Source: Tetraselmis striata (lineage: Eukaryota > Chlorophyta > Chlorodendrophyceae > Chlorodendrales > Chlorodendraceae). From it: a stretch of 64,000 bases of DNA. Every line of letters starts with the position of its first letter. Position 1 is the first letter of the stretch. Made by a program: the position numbers and the translations under genes. The notes below the pieces were generated by a model, which worked only from the letters and a program-made list of their open reading frames with translations, was not told the origin of the DNA and made no database searches. Positions 1-10,321 of this stretch are shown here, in pieces. The stretch lies in the NCBI GenBank assembly GCA_006384855.1, contig VCJN01003428.1:186001-250000 (forward strand), given 5' to 3'.

Positions 1-383
1 CCGTCGTTGCTGTGAAGCCTCGCACTCGCGCCCGCACCGCCTGTGTTTCTCAAGATCCTTCAGGCTGCGAACATCTTCCGCGTGATCATTCATGCTTGCC
101 TGCGTGTAGTCACGATTGGCTCACGTGGCAACGCTACTCCGTTCCGCAGTCCCGCCGCTATCCGACTACACGGCGTTGGCACCGAAAGCTCGGCGCCCCG
201 CCTTGTTTGTCGCCGTCACCTCGCGCACAGTGGTAGCGCGCGCTCGTGCGCACCATCACTGCCACGAATATGGCTAACACCGTGGTGTTGCCGATACGAC
301 TCGCCTCGCTGAAGTGCATTGACGTGCCGCCCAACCAAATGAGCAGCAAGCCAGCAGCATAGCGCATGTTGACACAGCAGCTG
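1..383. other. No recognisable gene
   Basis: Short ORFs occur in several frames but none shows a domain, splice structure or composition that favours one over another. The stretch lies just downstream, on the minus strand, of the methyltransferase fossil, so it may be more of the same retroelement. Nothing in it identifies a part. Confidence 0.4.
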
Positions 384-1560
384 TCATGCTCTCCCGCAGG
401 ATCTATGCATCCTGCGCTGCTCTCGTCTCTCTCGCTCCGCGCGCTGAGCTGCTTGGGCAGCCCGGGCTGCGCGCTCCAGCTCCTCCAAGTCCCTCAGTCG
501 TTGTTGCTCCACGAAGAGCGGCCTGACGATCCACGCGACGTTGTGCAGACCCATGGCATTGCCAATGAGGCGCTCATGGTCCGGCAGCGATATGCCGTGA
601 ATCACGTTCGGCTCGTAACCGAAAAGCTCCTCCTTCAGGTGGACAGTGGGCCGTTCCCACTCGCCCGTGCTGATGTTGAACGACATGCCGGCCCCCTCGC
701 CGGAGTAGGCATCTGAGTCCGGTCGCGCCAAGATCGTTGGCAACGCGCGTGGCTGCCCCGGTTTGTTGACGCGAACTCCGTTGGGTGGTGTCGGCAGATC
801 GACATGCGGCCGTAGGTGCGGTGGCAGCACCTCTCGCAGCAGTCGCGGCTGCATGTCCGCCCGCGTCTCCCACGCCAACTTCAGTCTCTCCACGTACCCC
901 ATGTTCGTCCAGAACCCTCGCACTCGGTGATGATTCGCTCCACAGCCCGCCTCACCAATCACGAGCGCTCTCTCGATGATCTTCGTGATGTATTTCTCAG
1001 ACTCCTTGATGTACAGTCTCTCGTCTCCGCTCGTATCCAAGTTCTCCAGCAGCCAACCCACGCCGGTGGGCTGCTTCTCCTCGAGCTTCTCGATGAACGC
1101 GGCCACGTGAAAGAGCAAACGTGACCTCCGGTCGCGCAATCCCAGCGCGTTGCGGTTGGCTTTGCTCATGCCAGGCAAGGCCATCCATACCCCACTATGT
1201 CTATTTATGACAGGCGCCTCACGTCCTCCGCCGTGATCGCCGTGATTTCCTGTGGGAACGAGTCCCACCGCTTGATCGCGCTAGCTGGTAGTAGATCCGG
1301 ATATCTCCTACTGAGCTCCTTGAACACGCTGCCCAGCGGCCTTGCGGGCTGCCGGGTCGGTGTCCGAATGCCGGTATCTGGCTACCTTCTGACCGTTGGC
1401 CAGCATGGCATTCAGCACGGCAACGTAGACTCCGCCACATGGCTCGTACAGGCTAAGGCCCTCTTCTCGGGTGCTCAGCCTCGCCAGCCCGTGACGCTGC
1501 TGGCTCTGTACCTCCCGCAAAGGCGGTAGGTCTGCGGGCTCGCATGTTTTGGACTCTTGC
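384..1560 (-). pseudogene. C5-cytosine DNA methyltransferase remnant (retroelement-borne)
   Basis: Recognisable family boxes on the minus strand are a SAM-binding motif I-like stretch (LSLYEPCGG, near 1430-1470), an ENV-type motif VI (WLLENLDTS, near 1030-1060), a motif VIII-like RVRGFWTNM (near 900-930) and a motif X (RLIGNAMGLHNVAW, near 530-575). These are the landmarks of DNMT/M.HhaI-type enzymes that methylate C5 of cytosine. A basic, Arg/Ala-rich coiled tail follows motif X. The copy is a fossil with a few breaks. It is unrelated to the N4/N6-type methylase fold encoded at 56.5-64 kb. Confidence 0.6.
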
Positions 1561-1619
1561 ATGTCACGCCGAGAGGGTTCGTGGGCGGCGTGGCGGTGAG
1601 ACACGTCACTGCCCCCCCC

Positions 1620-2325
1620 CCTCCCCCCCCCCCCCCCACACACACACTCTCCCCCCCCATCTCATCATCGCCGAGCTCCACCCCATGGCAGTAGCTCGCT
1701 CTCTCCACGCGCACCACAGGTCGGTGCTCGCGGACCCGCCGCTCCCACCCCGTTTGACTGAGCAGCGGCACTCTGCCGGCTGGTCGGTTGGGTGCGCGGA
1801 AAGTGCAGATTCTGGTCGCCAGGTCCGGGCGCATCCCGAGGGCTGTGATGGTAGGTCCACCGAGCAGCAAGCCCGGTGCCTCGCCTCCATTCTCGTACAC
1901 GCGCGGTAGTGCGTGATGAGCTCCCATGATTGAGGTGACGGGGTCCCGAAGCGTGAAGACCACGCCATCCCGCAATCGTCGTTGCTGCTCGCATGAGCGC
2001 TTGCCATTGGCAAGCACCACCACCATGTCATCGTCCACCCACCCGCCAGCGCCCTTCACCACGGCCTCCGCCCCGCTTGGTGCCATCGCTGACGCGTTCA
2101 TGCGGGTGTGGCTGCTGCCGCCGTCGGAAATGGTCTCGCACTGCAAAAGGGTGTTGTTGGCGTGTCAAGCCGAGCCGTCTCCGCCTGCTCCTTCGCCTCG
2201 GCCCCCGTGGGCTGAAGGGCAAAAATGCCCTTGTTGGCGACTTCCGCCTGCTGCTCCATGCAGCGTCGGGTCTCACAGCCTTTGGGCAGCCGTAGTGCTT
2301 GCTCCCTGATGTCTGCCTCAGTAGC
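1620..2325 (-). pseudogene. Retropepsin-like region of the retroelement fossil
   Basis: The minus-strand reading contains CETISDGGSSHTRMN, which fits the D[ST]G[AS] active-site loop of retroviral-type aspartic proteases. About 80 residues further on comes a Leu-Leu-Leu-Gly-Gly stretch followed by ITALGM, as expected for the C-terminal part of the fold. It precedes the methyltransferase segment in the same orientation, as protease would in a gag-pro-X layout. The match is by motif spacing only, so this is a moderate call. The region belongs to a broken element. Confidence 0.4.
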
Positions 2326-2328
2326 ACT

Positions 2329-2351
2329 CACTGTGAGATTCAGATGTGACG
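2329..2351 (+). repeat. Left terminal inverted repeat of the CACTA-like element
   Basis: It begins CACTGTGAGATTCA and pairs with 11002-11024, with 22 of 23 positions identical. It is preceded by the ACT target duplication at 2326-2328. Confidence 0.8.
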
Positions 2352-2899
2352 CAAGTGTGCCCTACTGGTGACGAACGACGACATACGGGGACGATACGGG
2401 ACGGACGAGGGACGTGGATTTCATACCGATTAGCGACGACTATCGCGCGCGACCTATAAAGTACTATATGAATTTCTCGTTTCCATAATTTCATCAAATT
2501 GATATGCCCAAGCGGGCTCGCATGTCGCGCGCCGACGCGGAGTACCCGGGCTAAGTACAGGTGGCTGCACGTACTCGCTGCACATCGCTGCACATCGCTG
2601 ACCCCGCGGTGTGCGGCGATGTGCGGCACGACGGGCGGAGGTGTGGGCGGATGTAGGTGGTACGGTAGGTGGTAGGCGGTAGGTGGTGTTCGTAGGTGCG
2701 CGTTCTAATGCAGCCGCCCTAACTGCTGATGATTGTGTAACGCCCCAGCACGCGCATGAAGTACGGGGTCGCCTGGCGGTCACCGCCGCTCACCGCTGAA
2801 CCAAGCGCGGACAGCCGCGCACTCGCATTTGTGCTCCCTGCCGGTGGTGGGCTACATCCACCCCAACTCTCAACCCCCCCCCCCCCCCCCCGCGCGCTC

Positions 2900-4774
2900 G
2901 CGGCAGCAGGCATGCCAAGAGAGGGATGCATGGATATCGAGTGTGTCGAAGAATGGCGTGTACACATGCAAGCACTGCCACGGCATCGTGACGGGCAGTA
3001 GTGAAAGGACGGCGCGAGAGCGGCACTTCCGGAAATACCCGAACTGTAGCCACTCGTTGAAGCGTGCGGCTAAGTTGCACCGCAAGGCCGCCTTATTACA
3101 AGCAGCAGCAGCAGGGCGGCAGCAGCAGCAGCAGCAGCGGCAGGGGCGGCAGCAGGAGTAGCTGCAGCCGTCGGAAACGGCCCGCCGGCGCCGGTCTCGG
3201 AGGACGATGTGATGGGTGTGGGGGAGGACCCCGTTGGCGAAGACGGTATGGACATCGACGCGCCTGCGTGGTCGCCGGCGGACGTGGAAGCTGCCGATGA
3301 GGGCGTGATACGGAAAGGCGATCCCGGTGACTTCTACATGAAGGTCATCGCCAAGAAGTTCCGGGGAGTATGGCACTACGGCGTGATAACCGGCGTCGTT
3401 ACCGAGTGGGTGTTGGAGGACTACGGCGGGGCGACCCAGTGGCGCGTTGTTTTCGAGGACGGTGACATTGTGGACCTCTGCGTTCAGAGGTGAGTGGGCC
3501 CGGCCTGCGTGCTGGTGGCACCACTCAACTGCGGTTGTATGGAATCACACGTACCCGCCCGGTCGGCGTGGCAGGTTGTGGAGGCTATGGCGGCTGCCCA
3601 AGAGCACCCCCCTGTGGATGGATGCGGACGGGGAGGCTCGCTTGGTAACCGTCCATGAAGGCGATGACTTGTCCAGTGAATCACGCACCTTGCCCGGCGT
3701 GCGTTCAACACAACCCGGCTGGCGGAGGCCAAGCACAACACTGGCTGCCATGGCGTGTGCCATGTGCATGTGGTCCTGGGCTATGTCAGCATGGTCAACC
3801 TCTTCCCCCTCGCGCCGTTCCACCTGTTTTTTTTTGGCTTGGGAAGGGACTTCTGGAGGAAATTTGTCACCGTGCAGGGCCACATTGGATTCCGAGCTAT
3901 GAAGCATGAAGACCGGCGCCAGGCTTTAGTCCCGATACCCAGCAACTTTGGACGCGGGTTGCGCCTTTCGTTTGCGGTGTCCAAGAAGTCGAAAGGTAAC
4001 CCCCCCCCCCCCCCCCCGCCGGGCGTGGGCGTGGGCGTGGGCGTGACGGCATTCCCCTCCATGACTGCAGGGTCAGGCAAGGTGACGGTGCAGTCCGGCT
4101 GGGTCATGGAGGACTGCTTGCACCACATGGAAACGTTTTCCATTCTTAACGCCGGTCCGTTGTTCGAGGAGGCCCGGGTGAAGGCGATCATGACCGAGAA
4201 GGAGCTCGCGTCCCCAGCGGTGGTGCGTTCGGTGTCGCGACTGGCGGTGCTTGGGCACATGTACAAGCGCCTGCAAGGAGCTGCGTGGTTCGTCCCGCGG
4301 TGGGGGTTGCAGAATGTGGTGACGGAGGAGGACGGCCCCGAGCGCAAGGCGCAGGTGGACGCGCTCACTAGGGAGGGGAGGACTCGATACCCAGCGCGGC
4401 GCCAAGGCGCGGCGTCCGGGGCAGCGCGGCGCCAAGGCGCGGCGGCCGGGGCAGCGCGGCGCCAAGGCGCGGCGGCCGGGGCAGCGCGGCGCCAACGCGC
4501 GGCGGCCGGGGCAGCGCGGCGCCAAGGCGCGGCGGCCGGGGCAGCGCGGCGCCAACGCGCGGCGGCCGGGGCAGCGCGGCGCCAACGCGCGGCGGCCGGG
4601 GCAGCGCGGCGCCAACGCGCGGCGGCCGGGGCAGCGCGGCGCCAACGCGCGGCGGCCGGGGCAGCGCGGCGCCAACGCGCGGCGGCCGGGGCAGGCGGCG
4701 CCAACGCGCGGCGGCCGGGGCAGCGCGGCGCCAACGCGAGTGGGATGGGCGGGGCAGCGGTTGCTACCGAGTGA
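2900..4774 (+). CDS. Transposon-borne gene: BED-like zinc finger plus Tudor-like module, 10-residue repeat tail
   Basis: I read this as a spliced plus-strand gene inside the CACTA-like element; the 5' end is not resolved. The first exon (from about 2912) encodes a BED-like finger: CKHC, then a histidine and cysteine about 19 and 26 residues on, followed by Lys/Arg and Gln runs. The exon ending near 3490 at a GTGAGT donor encodes a Tudor/PWWP-like barrel (VIAKKFRGVWHYGVITG, then WRVVFEDGDIVDL), a fold that usually binds methylated histone tails or DNA. A further exon ends at a GTAACC donor (about 3995) followed by a C tract, with an acceptor at about 4070. The last exon carries an unrecognised domain (KVTVQSGWVMEDCLHHMET) and about a dozen 30-bp repeats encoding ARRQ[GR]AAAGA. 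No catalytic triad is visible. It could be a DNA/chromatin-binding accessory protein of the transposon or a captured host gene. Confidence 0.45.
4391..4740 (+). repeat. 30-bp GC-rich minisatellite
   Basis: About 11.5 copies of a 30-bp unit of the type GCGCGGCGCCAAGGCGCGGC plus ten bases. The period is a multiple of three, so the plus strand encodes an uninterrupted Arg/Ala decapeptide repeat at the C-terminus of the overlapping gene. Units differ mainly at one G/C position (CAAGG versus CAACG), and the CAACG form is homogenised towards the 3' side. Confidence 0.9.
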
Positions 4775-4869
4775 GGCGTAGCATCGTTTGCAATAGCAAC
4801 GCAGCCTTTCCGGTTGCATAGTGTGACACCGCCTGGATGTAACCCAGCAGTACGCGCAAAGTGCAAGTG

Positions 4870-5796
4870 TTACACGTCCGTGTGCCCCACCCAATGACAT
4901 TGCGCCCGACCTATCTGACGGCATGTCTCGCTCTCCTTCATCTCCTGGGCCGTCCGCCGCCTCACCCTGCGCACCCTACCAGCCGCGCGTGCCTTCTCGG
5001 AAGCCTCACACACGGCGGCGCGAGTCGCGTCGTGGAACGCGTCCCTGACATGGCGGAACTCCGCCCTCACCGTGGCCCTGGTCGAGCAGGGGACTGCCCG
5101 CTGATGGGTCGCCATGCATGGGTACTTGGGGCCGCACAAAGCCGGGGTGCCGTCGCAGCAACACTCCCAGTCCGTCCGTTGGCCGCAGTCCACGCATGAC
5201 GGGCGTCCGGCCAGGACACGCACATGATAGTGCATGTGGCCGCCTCCCGCCACTGCTCGTAGTGCTCCGGTCAACATGGCGACGAGCAAGTCGGCATGTC
5301 CCGCAGGTGGCTGCGGGGCGGGTGGCGCGAGCGCAGCCTCGCTCGCCTCAACAACCCCCTCAGCCCGATCAGTCGCCTCGACCACGGCCTCCTCCGCCTC
5401 CTGACGCGGCGTAGCAGGCGCATCATCGTCGCCTGGCAGGGCGTCCCCCCCCCCCGCAACGGCGCCGTCGGCGGTGGCCGACGCCGTCGTGGCGGGGTGT
5501 TGTGAGGAGGTGGCCCTATACATAGGTGGGGCCGGCACCGCCATGTGTTGCTCCACATGCGGTGCGGTTCCTGACGCGACAGCTCCGTCGCACCAGTACC
5601 GGCGCCGGCACCCCACGCCTGCTGGGCTTACCACCAACCGGCATGTTTCCTTTGGGAGGCGGTTCATCCGCGTCGGAGGTGCCTGTGTGGGTGTCGATAC
5701 TGCCCGGCCATTAGGGCTCCCGCCGCATGCCGCTCCGCCGACCCACGCCGCGGCGTGTGCTGCGCCCCGCATAGTCGCCTCGAATATATTATACAT
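4870..5796 (-). CDS. Hypothetical Cys-rich ORF inside the transposon
   Basis: A 308-codon open frame on the minus strand, with the 5' end counted from an ATG at about 5796. The N-terminal two thirds are Ala/Pro/Glu-rich and low in complexity. The last third has a cysteine cluster (CVDCGQRTDWECCC, then a PALC, a YPC and a nearby HQ) spaced like a small zinc ribbon, followed by a basic helix (RVRRVRRRTAQEMKE). The cluster is reminiscent of the C-terminal zinc-binding tail of piggyBac transposases, but no DDD domain accompanies it, so I do not call it a transposase. Purely spurious coding is possible in such GC-rich sequence. Confidence 0.3.
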   Translation of the reverse strand: MYNIFEATMRGAAHAAAWVGGAACGGSPNGRAVSTPTQAPPTRMNRLPKETCRLVVSPAGVGCRRRYWCDGAVASGTAPHVEQHMAVPAPPMYRATSSQHPATTASATADGAVAGGGDALPGDDDAPATPRQEAEEAVVEATDRAEGVVEASEAALAPPAPQPPAGHADLLVAMLTGALRAVAGGGHMHYHVRVLAGRPSCVDCGQRTDWECCCDGTPALCGPKYPCMATHQRAVPCSTRATVRAEFRHVRDAFHDATRAAVCEASEKARAAGRVRRVRRRTAQEMKESETCRQIGRAQCHWVGHTDV

Positions 5797-6524
5797 GACG
5801 CGGGGACGGGGGGGGGGGGGGGGGATTCGTGCGTTTCGTATGTCGGCGGAACGGCGTGCGAAGCTGCGGCTGGCGAAGGTGGTGGAAGTAAGCGTGGCGG
5901 CGTCGGCGGCGTATTACCGTGCGTGCATGCGTGCGCAACCCCGCGGCAGCAAGCGCCGGACTCGGCGTGTGCCGGCGGCAGAGCTGCGAAGCCATGGACA
6001 CGGTACGGGATGCCAAGTCTGGCTACGCAACTGCCGAGGCTGGCGGCTTAACCCCCATGTCCGGCGGTTGAGGGACGGAAAGTGCGTAGAAGTTGATCGG
6101 CAAAGCGGGCATATAAGTCTGGCTGTGCTAGGTTCCTATTAAGTAATGGCGGTTTGTGCTAAGTAATTCGTAGGGGTGGACCATGCAGCGCAGGTAGGGG
6201 GCGGTATAAATGAGGCCGGGCACATATACTGCTCCACGAAACGACACTGTCGCACGTGTAGTTGATTAGACCCCCCCCCCCCCCCCCCCCCCCACCCCCA
6301 CCCCCCGCCGGGTCGGCCCGCCGGGTCGGCCCGTCGACCCGCCACGGCATGTAATATCTGTCATGCATCGCCGGGGTATGTGTGAGTGGATGCCCCGCCG
6401 CCACATCCCCCCCCCCCCCCCATTTACACTTGTGCACTCATTAAGTTTGGGCTGGTTTCGGAGCAGTACATGTACGTATGTATATACATACAATGGAACG
6501 TAGGACCTGCGCGGAACGAGGCGG
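5797..6524. other. Transposon interior without a supported gene
   Basis: It contains C/G homopolymer tracts near 5808-5824, 6271-6294 and 6408-6420, a short tandem of CCGCCGGGTCGGCC, and an AT-rich stretch of TATGTATATACATAC type near 6470-6490. Plus-strand ORFs here do not resemble anything recognisable. Confidence 0.4.
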
Positions 6525-8970
6525 GGCTGGCGGAGTGCGTTGGGGGTGCGTAGAGTAGCGTGTTGGTGAGATTCGGGGTGCATCGGACGCCGGATGCCCA
6601 TCCACACAGCGTAAAAGACGCGTACGTAATATTCACACGCAAATGTGTGAAAACCGGACATTCCGTGCCGGATGGGTGGGAATACGGCGTCCGATGCAGC
6701 CAAAACCCCAGCAACACGCTATTCTATGCACCGCCAATGCACTCCGCCAGCACCGCCTCATTCTCTGTCGATTTCGAAAACGCCTTCACATTATCCACCG
6801 CTAATTGCAATTGCCACCGTACGTGTAATGTTGTCACGATGCGCGCACACAACAACACTTACTATCGGTTCCGACGCGGATGGAGGCGGGGCTTGCGGAG
6901 TGCGTTGGGGGTGCGTAGAGTAGCGTGCTGCAAATAATTGGGGTGCATCGGACGCCGGATGCCCATCCACCCGGCGTAAAAGACGCGTAATATTCACACT
7001 ATATTAACACGCAAATGTGTGAAAACCGGGTTTTCCGTGCCGGATGGATGGGAATACGGCGTCCGATGCAGCCAAAACCCCAGCAACACGCTATTCTATG
7101 CACCGCCAATGCACTCCGCCAGCACCGCCTCATTCCTTGTCGATTTCGAAAACGCCTTCACATTATCCACCGCTAATAATTGCAATTGCCACCGTGTAAT
7201 GTTGTCACGATGTGCGCACACAACAACACTTACTACCGGTTCCGACGCGGATGGAGACGGGGCTTGCGGAGTGCACTGGCGGTGCACAGAGTAGCGTGCT
7301 GCAAATAATTGGGGTGCATCGGACGCCGGATGCCCATCCACCCGGCGTAAAAGACGCGTAATATTCACACTATATTAACACACAAATGTGTGAAAACCGG
7401 ACATTCCGTGCCGGATGGGTGGGAATACGGCGTCCGATGCAGCCAAAACCCCAGCAACACGCTATTCTATGCACCGCCAATGCACTCCGCCAGCACCGCC
7501 TCATTCTCTGTCGATTTCGAAAACGCCTTCACATTATCCACCGCTAATTGCAATTGCCACCGTGTAATGTTGTTACGATGCGCGCACACAACAACACTTA
7601 CTATCGGTTCCGACGCGGATGGAGGCGGGGCTTGCGGAGTGCGTTGGGGGTGCGTAGAGTAGCGTGCTGCAAATAATTGGGGTGCATCGGACGCCGGATG
7701 CCCATCCACCCGGCGTAAAAGACGCGTAATATTCACACTATATTAACACACAAATGTGTGAAAACCGGACATTCCGTGCCGGATGGGTGGGAATACGGCG
7801 TCCGATGCAGCCAAAACCCCAGCAACACGCTATTCTATGCACCGCCAATGCACTCCGCCAGCACCGCCTCATTCTCTGTCGATTTCGAAAACGCCTTCAC
7901 ATTATCCACCGCTAATTGCAATTGCCACCGTACGTGTAATGTTGTCACGATGCGCGCACACAACAACACTTACTATCGGTTCCGACGCGGATGGAGGCGG
8001 GGCTTGCGGAGTGCGTTGGGGGTGCGTAGAGTAGCGTGCTGCAAATAATTGGGGTGCATCGGACGCCGGATGCCCATCCACCCGGCGTAAAAGACGCGTA
8101 ATATTCACACTATATTAACACGCAAATGTGTGAAAACCGGGTTTTCCGTGCCGGATGGATGGGAATACGGCGTCCGATGCAGCCAAAACCCCAGCAACAC
8201 GCTATTCCATGCACCGCCAATGCACTCCGCCAGCACCGCCTCATTCCTTGTCGATTTCGAAAACGCCTTCACATTATCCACCGCTAATAATTGCAATTGC
8301 CACCGTGTAATGTTGTCACGATGTGCGCACACAACAACACTTACTACCGGTTCCGACGCGGATGGAGACGGGGCTTGCGGAGTGCACTGGCGGTGCACAG
8401 AGTAGCGTGCTGCAAATAATTGGGGTGCATCGGACGCCGGATGCCCATCCACCCGGCGTAAAAGACGCGTAATATTCACACTATATTAACACACAAATGT
8501 GTGAAAACCGGACATTCCGTGCCGGATGGGTGGGAATACGGCGTCCGATGCAGCCAAAACCCCAGCAACACGCTATTCTATGCACCGCCAATGCACTCCG
8601 CCAGCACCGCCTCATTCTCTGTCGATTTCGAAAACGCCTTCACATTATCCACCGCTAATTGCAATTGCCACCGTGTAATGTTGTTACGATGCGCGCACAC
8701 AACACTTACTATCGGTTCCGACGCGGATGGAGGCGGGGCTTGCGGAGTGCGTTGGGGGTGCGTAGAGTAGCGTGCTGCAAATAATTGGGGTGCATCGGAC
8801 GCCGGATGCCCATCCACCCGGCGTAAAAGACGCGTAATATTCACACTATATTAACACACAAATGTGTGAAAACCGGACATTCCGTGCCGGATGGATGGGA
8901 ATACGGCGTCTGATGCAGCCAAAACCCCAGGAACACGCTATTCTATGCACTCCATCCGCAACCGCCGCCT
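6525..8970. repeat. 371-bp satellite array with trimeric higher-order structure
   Basis: Monomers of about 368-372 bp begin near 6648, 7019, 7390, 7758, 8130, 8501 and 8869, with a truncated unit before the first and decay after the last. Three variants alternate as A-B-C-A-B-C. A carries CCGTACGTGTAATG, B carries GGGTTTTCC and TAATAATTGCAATTG, and C carries CCGTGTAATGTTGTTACG. Copies 1,110-1,111 bp apart are almost identical (one substitution between the B copies, a 3-base gap between the C copies), whereas adjacent monomers differ more. Each monomer junction is an imperfect palindrome; for example 6944-6957 is the exact reverse complement of 7057-7070. Open frames here are by-products of the repeat. 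Confidence 0.9.
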
Positions 8971-9754
8971 CATTCCCAGTCGTACGTGCTTGTGCACACG
9001 CACGGAATGCTTGCACTGCTCCGAAACCACTGTCACATACCCCGCTCATTGGGTACCGATTGCGGCGCATGCACGGCTAGATATTTGTTTACATAAACCG
9101 GGGGGGGGGGGGGGGGGCACAGTGTCCCGCTACTCACCCTGCATTGGATTAGGGCGACGATTGCAAACAAGACGAGGAGGCGCGAATGAACTGCTCCGAA
9201 ACCACGCGATGTGCCCGGTGACCTCCATATCCAGTACGTCCACCGATGCAAGTAATAAGGACAGGACCCCCCCCCCGCCCCCCCCCCCCCCCCCACCCGT
9301 CAAAGTGGAGGAAGTGTAGGAGTACAACCGGAGCATGACGTGATCCATTGTCGCTTATTTACAAGCACGGGCGGTGCTGCCAGACCCGATCGTCTACGGC
9401 CGATATAATATTCACACTATATTAACATCGGTGCACACCGCCGCACACCGCCGCACAACGCTGCGCGCGCACATTCGTCGCGCACATATATGCGCGCCCT
9501 ACCGCACATATTATCCCGGATTCACTCGGTGAAACCGCGTATTCATTACGCCGTGCTACTTCAACAATAAACATTGCGAAATTACACCGACACAATGCCG
9601 CACCGACTAGCTCTTGACAATACGTGCATGTAAATAGTAGTTGCGCGCTGCTCCTCGCCTCCGATGTGTCGTTGACTGCTGCGGAAGGCGGTCGTCGACT
9701 GGGTGTTAGTTTCTCCACCTCGGCCGCCCCCCCCCCCCCCCCCCCCCCCCCTTC
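8971..9754. other. Decayed satellite edge and C/G tracts, no supported gene
   Basis: The last monomer loses similarity after about 8970. What follows contains G or C tracts (9101-9117, 9268-9294, 9728-9751) and two TATTCACACTATATTAACA motifs shared with the satellite. No coding feature is convincing. Confidence 0.4.
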
Positions 9755-10057
9755 ACCGCTCACAGCGCCATGGCAGACCTCGCCCCCCGGGCAAAAGTGG
9801 GCGGCGAGCCTTGTTGTCTCGCGTGTCCGCGCCGCCGGCATCGAGGAGGACGAGAAAGACATGAGGAAACGCGTGACAAGGTGGGCGCGCAACAAAACAC
9901 TCCACCCTCCACATTAGCACGCACCCACTCGTGGCTAACTTGTGCCGCGCGCAGGTTCGTCCGGGAGCGCCGTAAGGCCCACCTCAACGCCAAGGCTTCC
10001 ACAGTGCCAGCGGCGCAACTCGTGGTGGCCGAGGAGGCCGCATCCTCAGCCGCTTAA
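9755..10057 (+). CDS. Possible 3' exons of a basic protein
   Basis: A plus-strand reading around 9835-9880 (EEDEKDMRKRVTR) could splice at a GTGGGC donor to an exon that starts after CGCGCAG near 9954. That exon reads FVRERRKAHLNAKAS and stops at 10057. The composition is charged and alpha-helical, unlike shadow frames. No family is recognised and the 5' part is not seen. It lies inside the CACTA-like element and might be the 3' end of a transposon gene. Confidence 0.25.
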   Translation, partial: TAHSAMADLAPRAKVGGEPCCLACPRRRHRGGRERHEETRDKVGAQQNTPPSTLARTHSWLTCAARRFVRERRKAHLNAKASTVPAAQLVVAEEAASSAA

Positions 10058-10096
10058 AGGCGAAACGATTGTGGCTTGTTGTGGGCGTCTCGGCAC

Positions 10097-10321
10097 ATGG
10101 GGCGTCCCGACGCCAAGGTAAGGAAGCTCATGGCGGCGTCGTCGACGGCACAGCCTCCCGGGGTGGTGAAGACACTGACGGATGACAAGAAGCGGAAGAG
10201 GCCAGTGAAGAAGCGCCGAGGTAAGAAACTGACGGTCGCGGAGTCGGAGGCGGAGGCGGAGGCAGCGAGATCGTCGAAGCGGAGGGTCCCCCGGGCACGC
10301 AAGAACAGGAACAAGCAGTAG
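10097..10321 (+). CDS. Small Lys/Arg-rich ORF
   Basis: A short ORF starting at an ATG followed by GRPDAKVRK and ending in RRVPRARKNRNKQ. It contains two dense basic clusters (KKRKRPVKKRRGKK) of the bipartite nuclear-localisation type separated by a Glu/Ala stretch. It could be the last exon of the preceding basic protein rather than a separate gene. No homology is recognised. Confidence 0.25.
   Translation: MGRPDAKVRKLMAASSTAQPPGVVKTLTDDKKRKRPVKKRRGKKLTVAESEAEAEAARSSKRRVPRARKNRNKQ

Larger units (their letters stand above)
384..2328 (-). mobile_element. LTR-retroelement fossil, left part: protease-like and C5 DNA methyltransferase segments
   Basis: Read on the minus strand, this segment first shows an aspartic-protease-like stretch (a D-G/S-G-S-S-type active-site box near 2130 and an LLLGGPTITALGM-like flap/C-terminal box near 1850). 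It then shows the conserved boxes of a C5-cytosine DNA methyltransferase. It sits on the same strand as the zinc-knuckle gag at 11.7-13.3 kb and is separated from it by the CACTA-like insertion, so both are probably parts of one Gypsy-like element or of close neighbours. This half is broken in a few places. Age cannot be set because no second LTR is identified. Cytosine methyltransferases captured by algal and dinoflagellate retrotransposons are known, which supports the reading. The retroelement assignment rests on context and the protease-like boxes; no reverse transcriptase is seen here. Confidence 0.55.

Noticed and set aside
4870-5796. piggyBac transposase
   Set aside because: Only a loosely similar cysteine cluster is present. 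There is no DDD catalytic domain and no TTAA-flanked ends, and the surrounding element has CACTA-type ends.
5474-6142. Plus-strand ORF with Arg-rich segments
   Set aside because: It overlaps the minus-strand Cys-rich ORF and crosses a G tract. No composition or motif favours it.
6648-8844. Repeated 90-residue plus- and minus-strand ORFs across the satellite
   Set aside because: They recur with each monomer in both strands and their reading frames shift between monomers, so they are by-products of the satellite.
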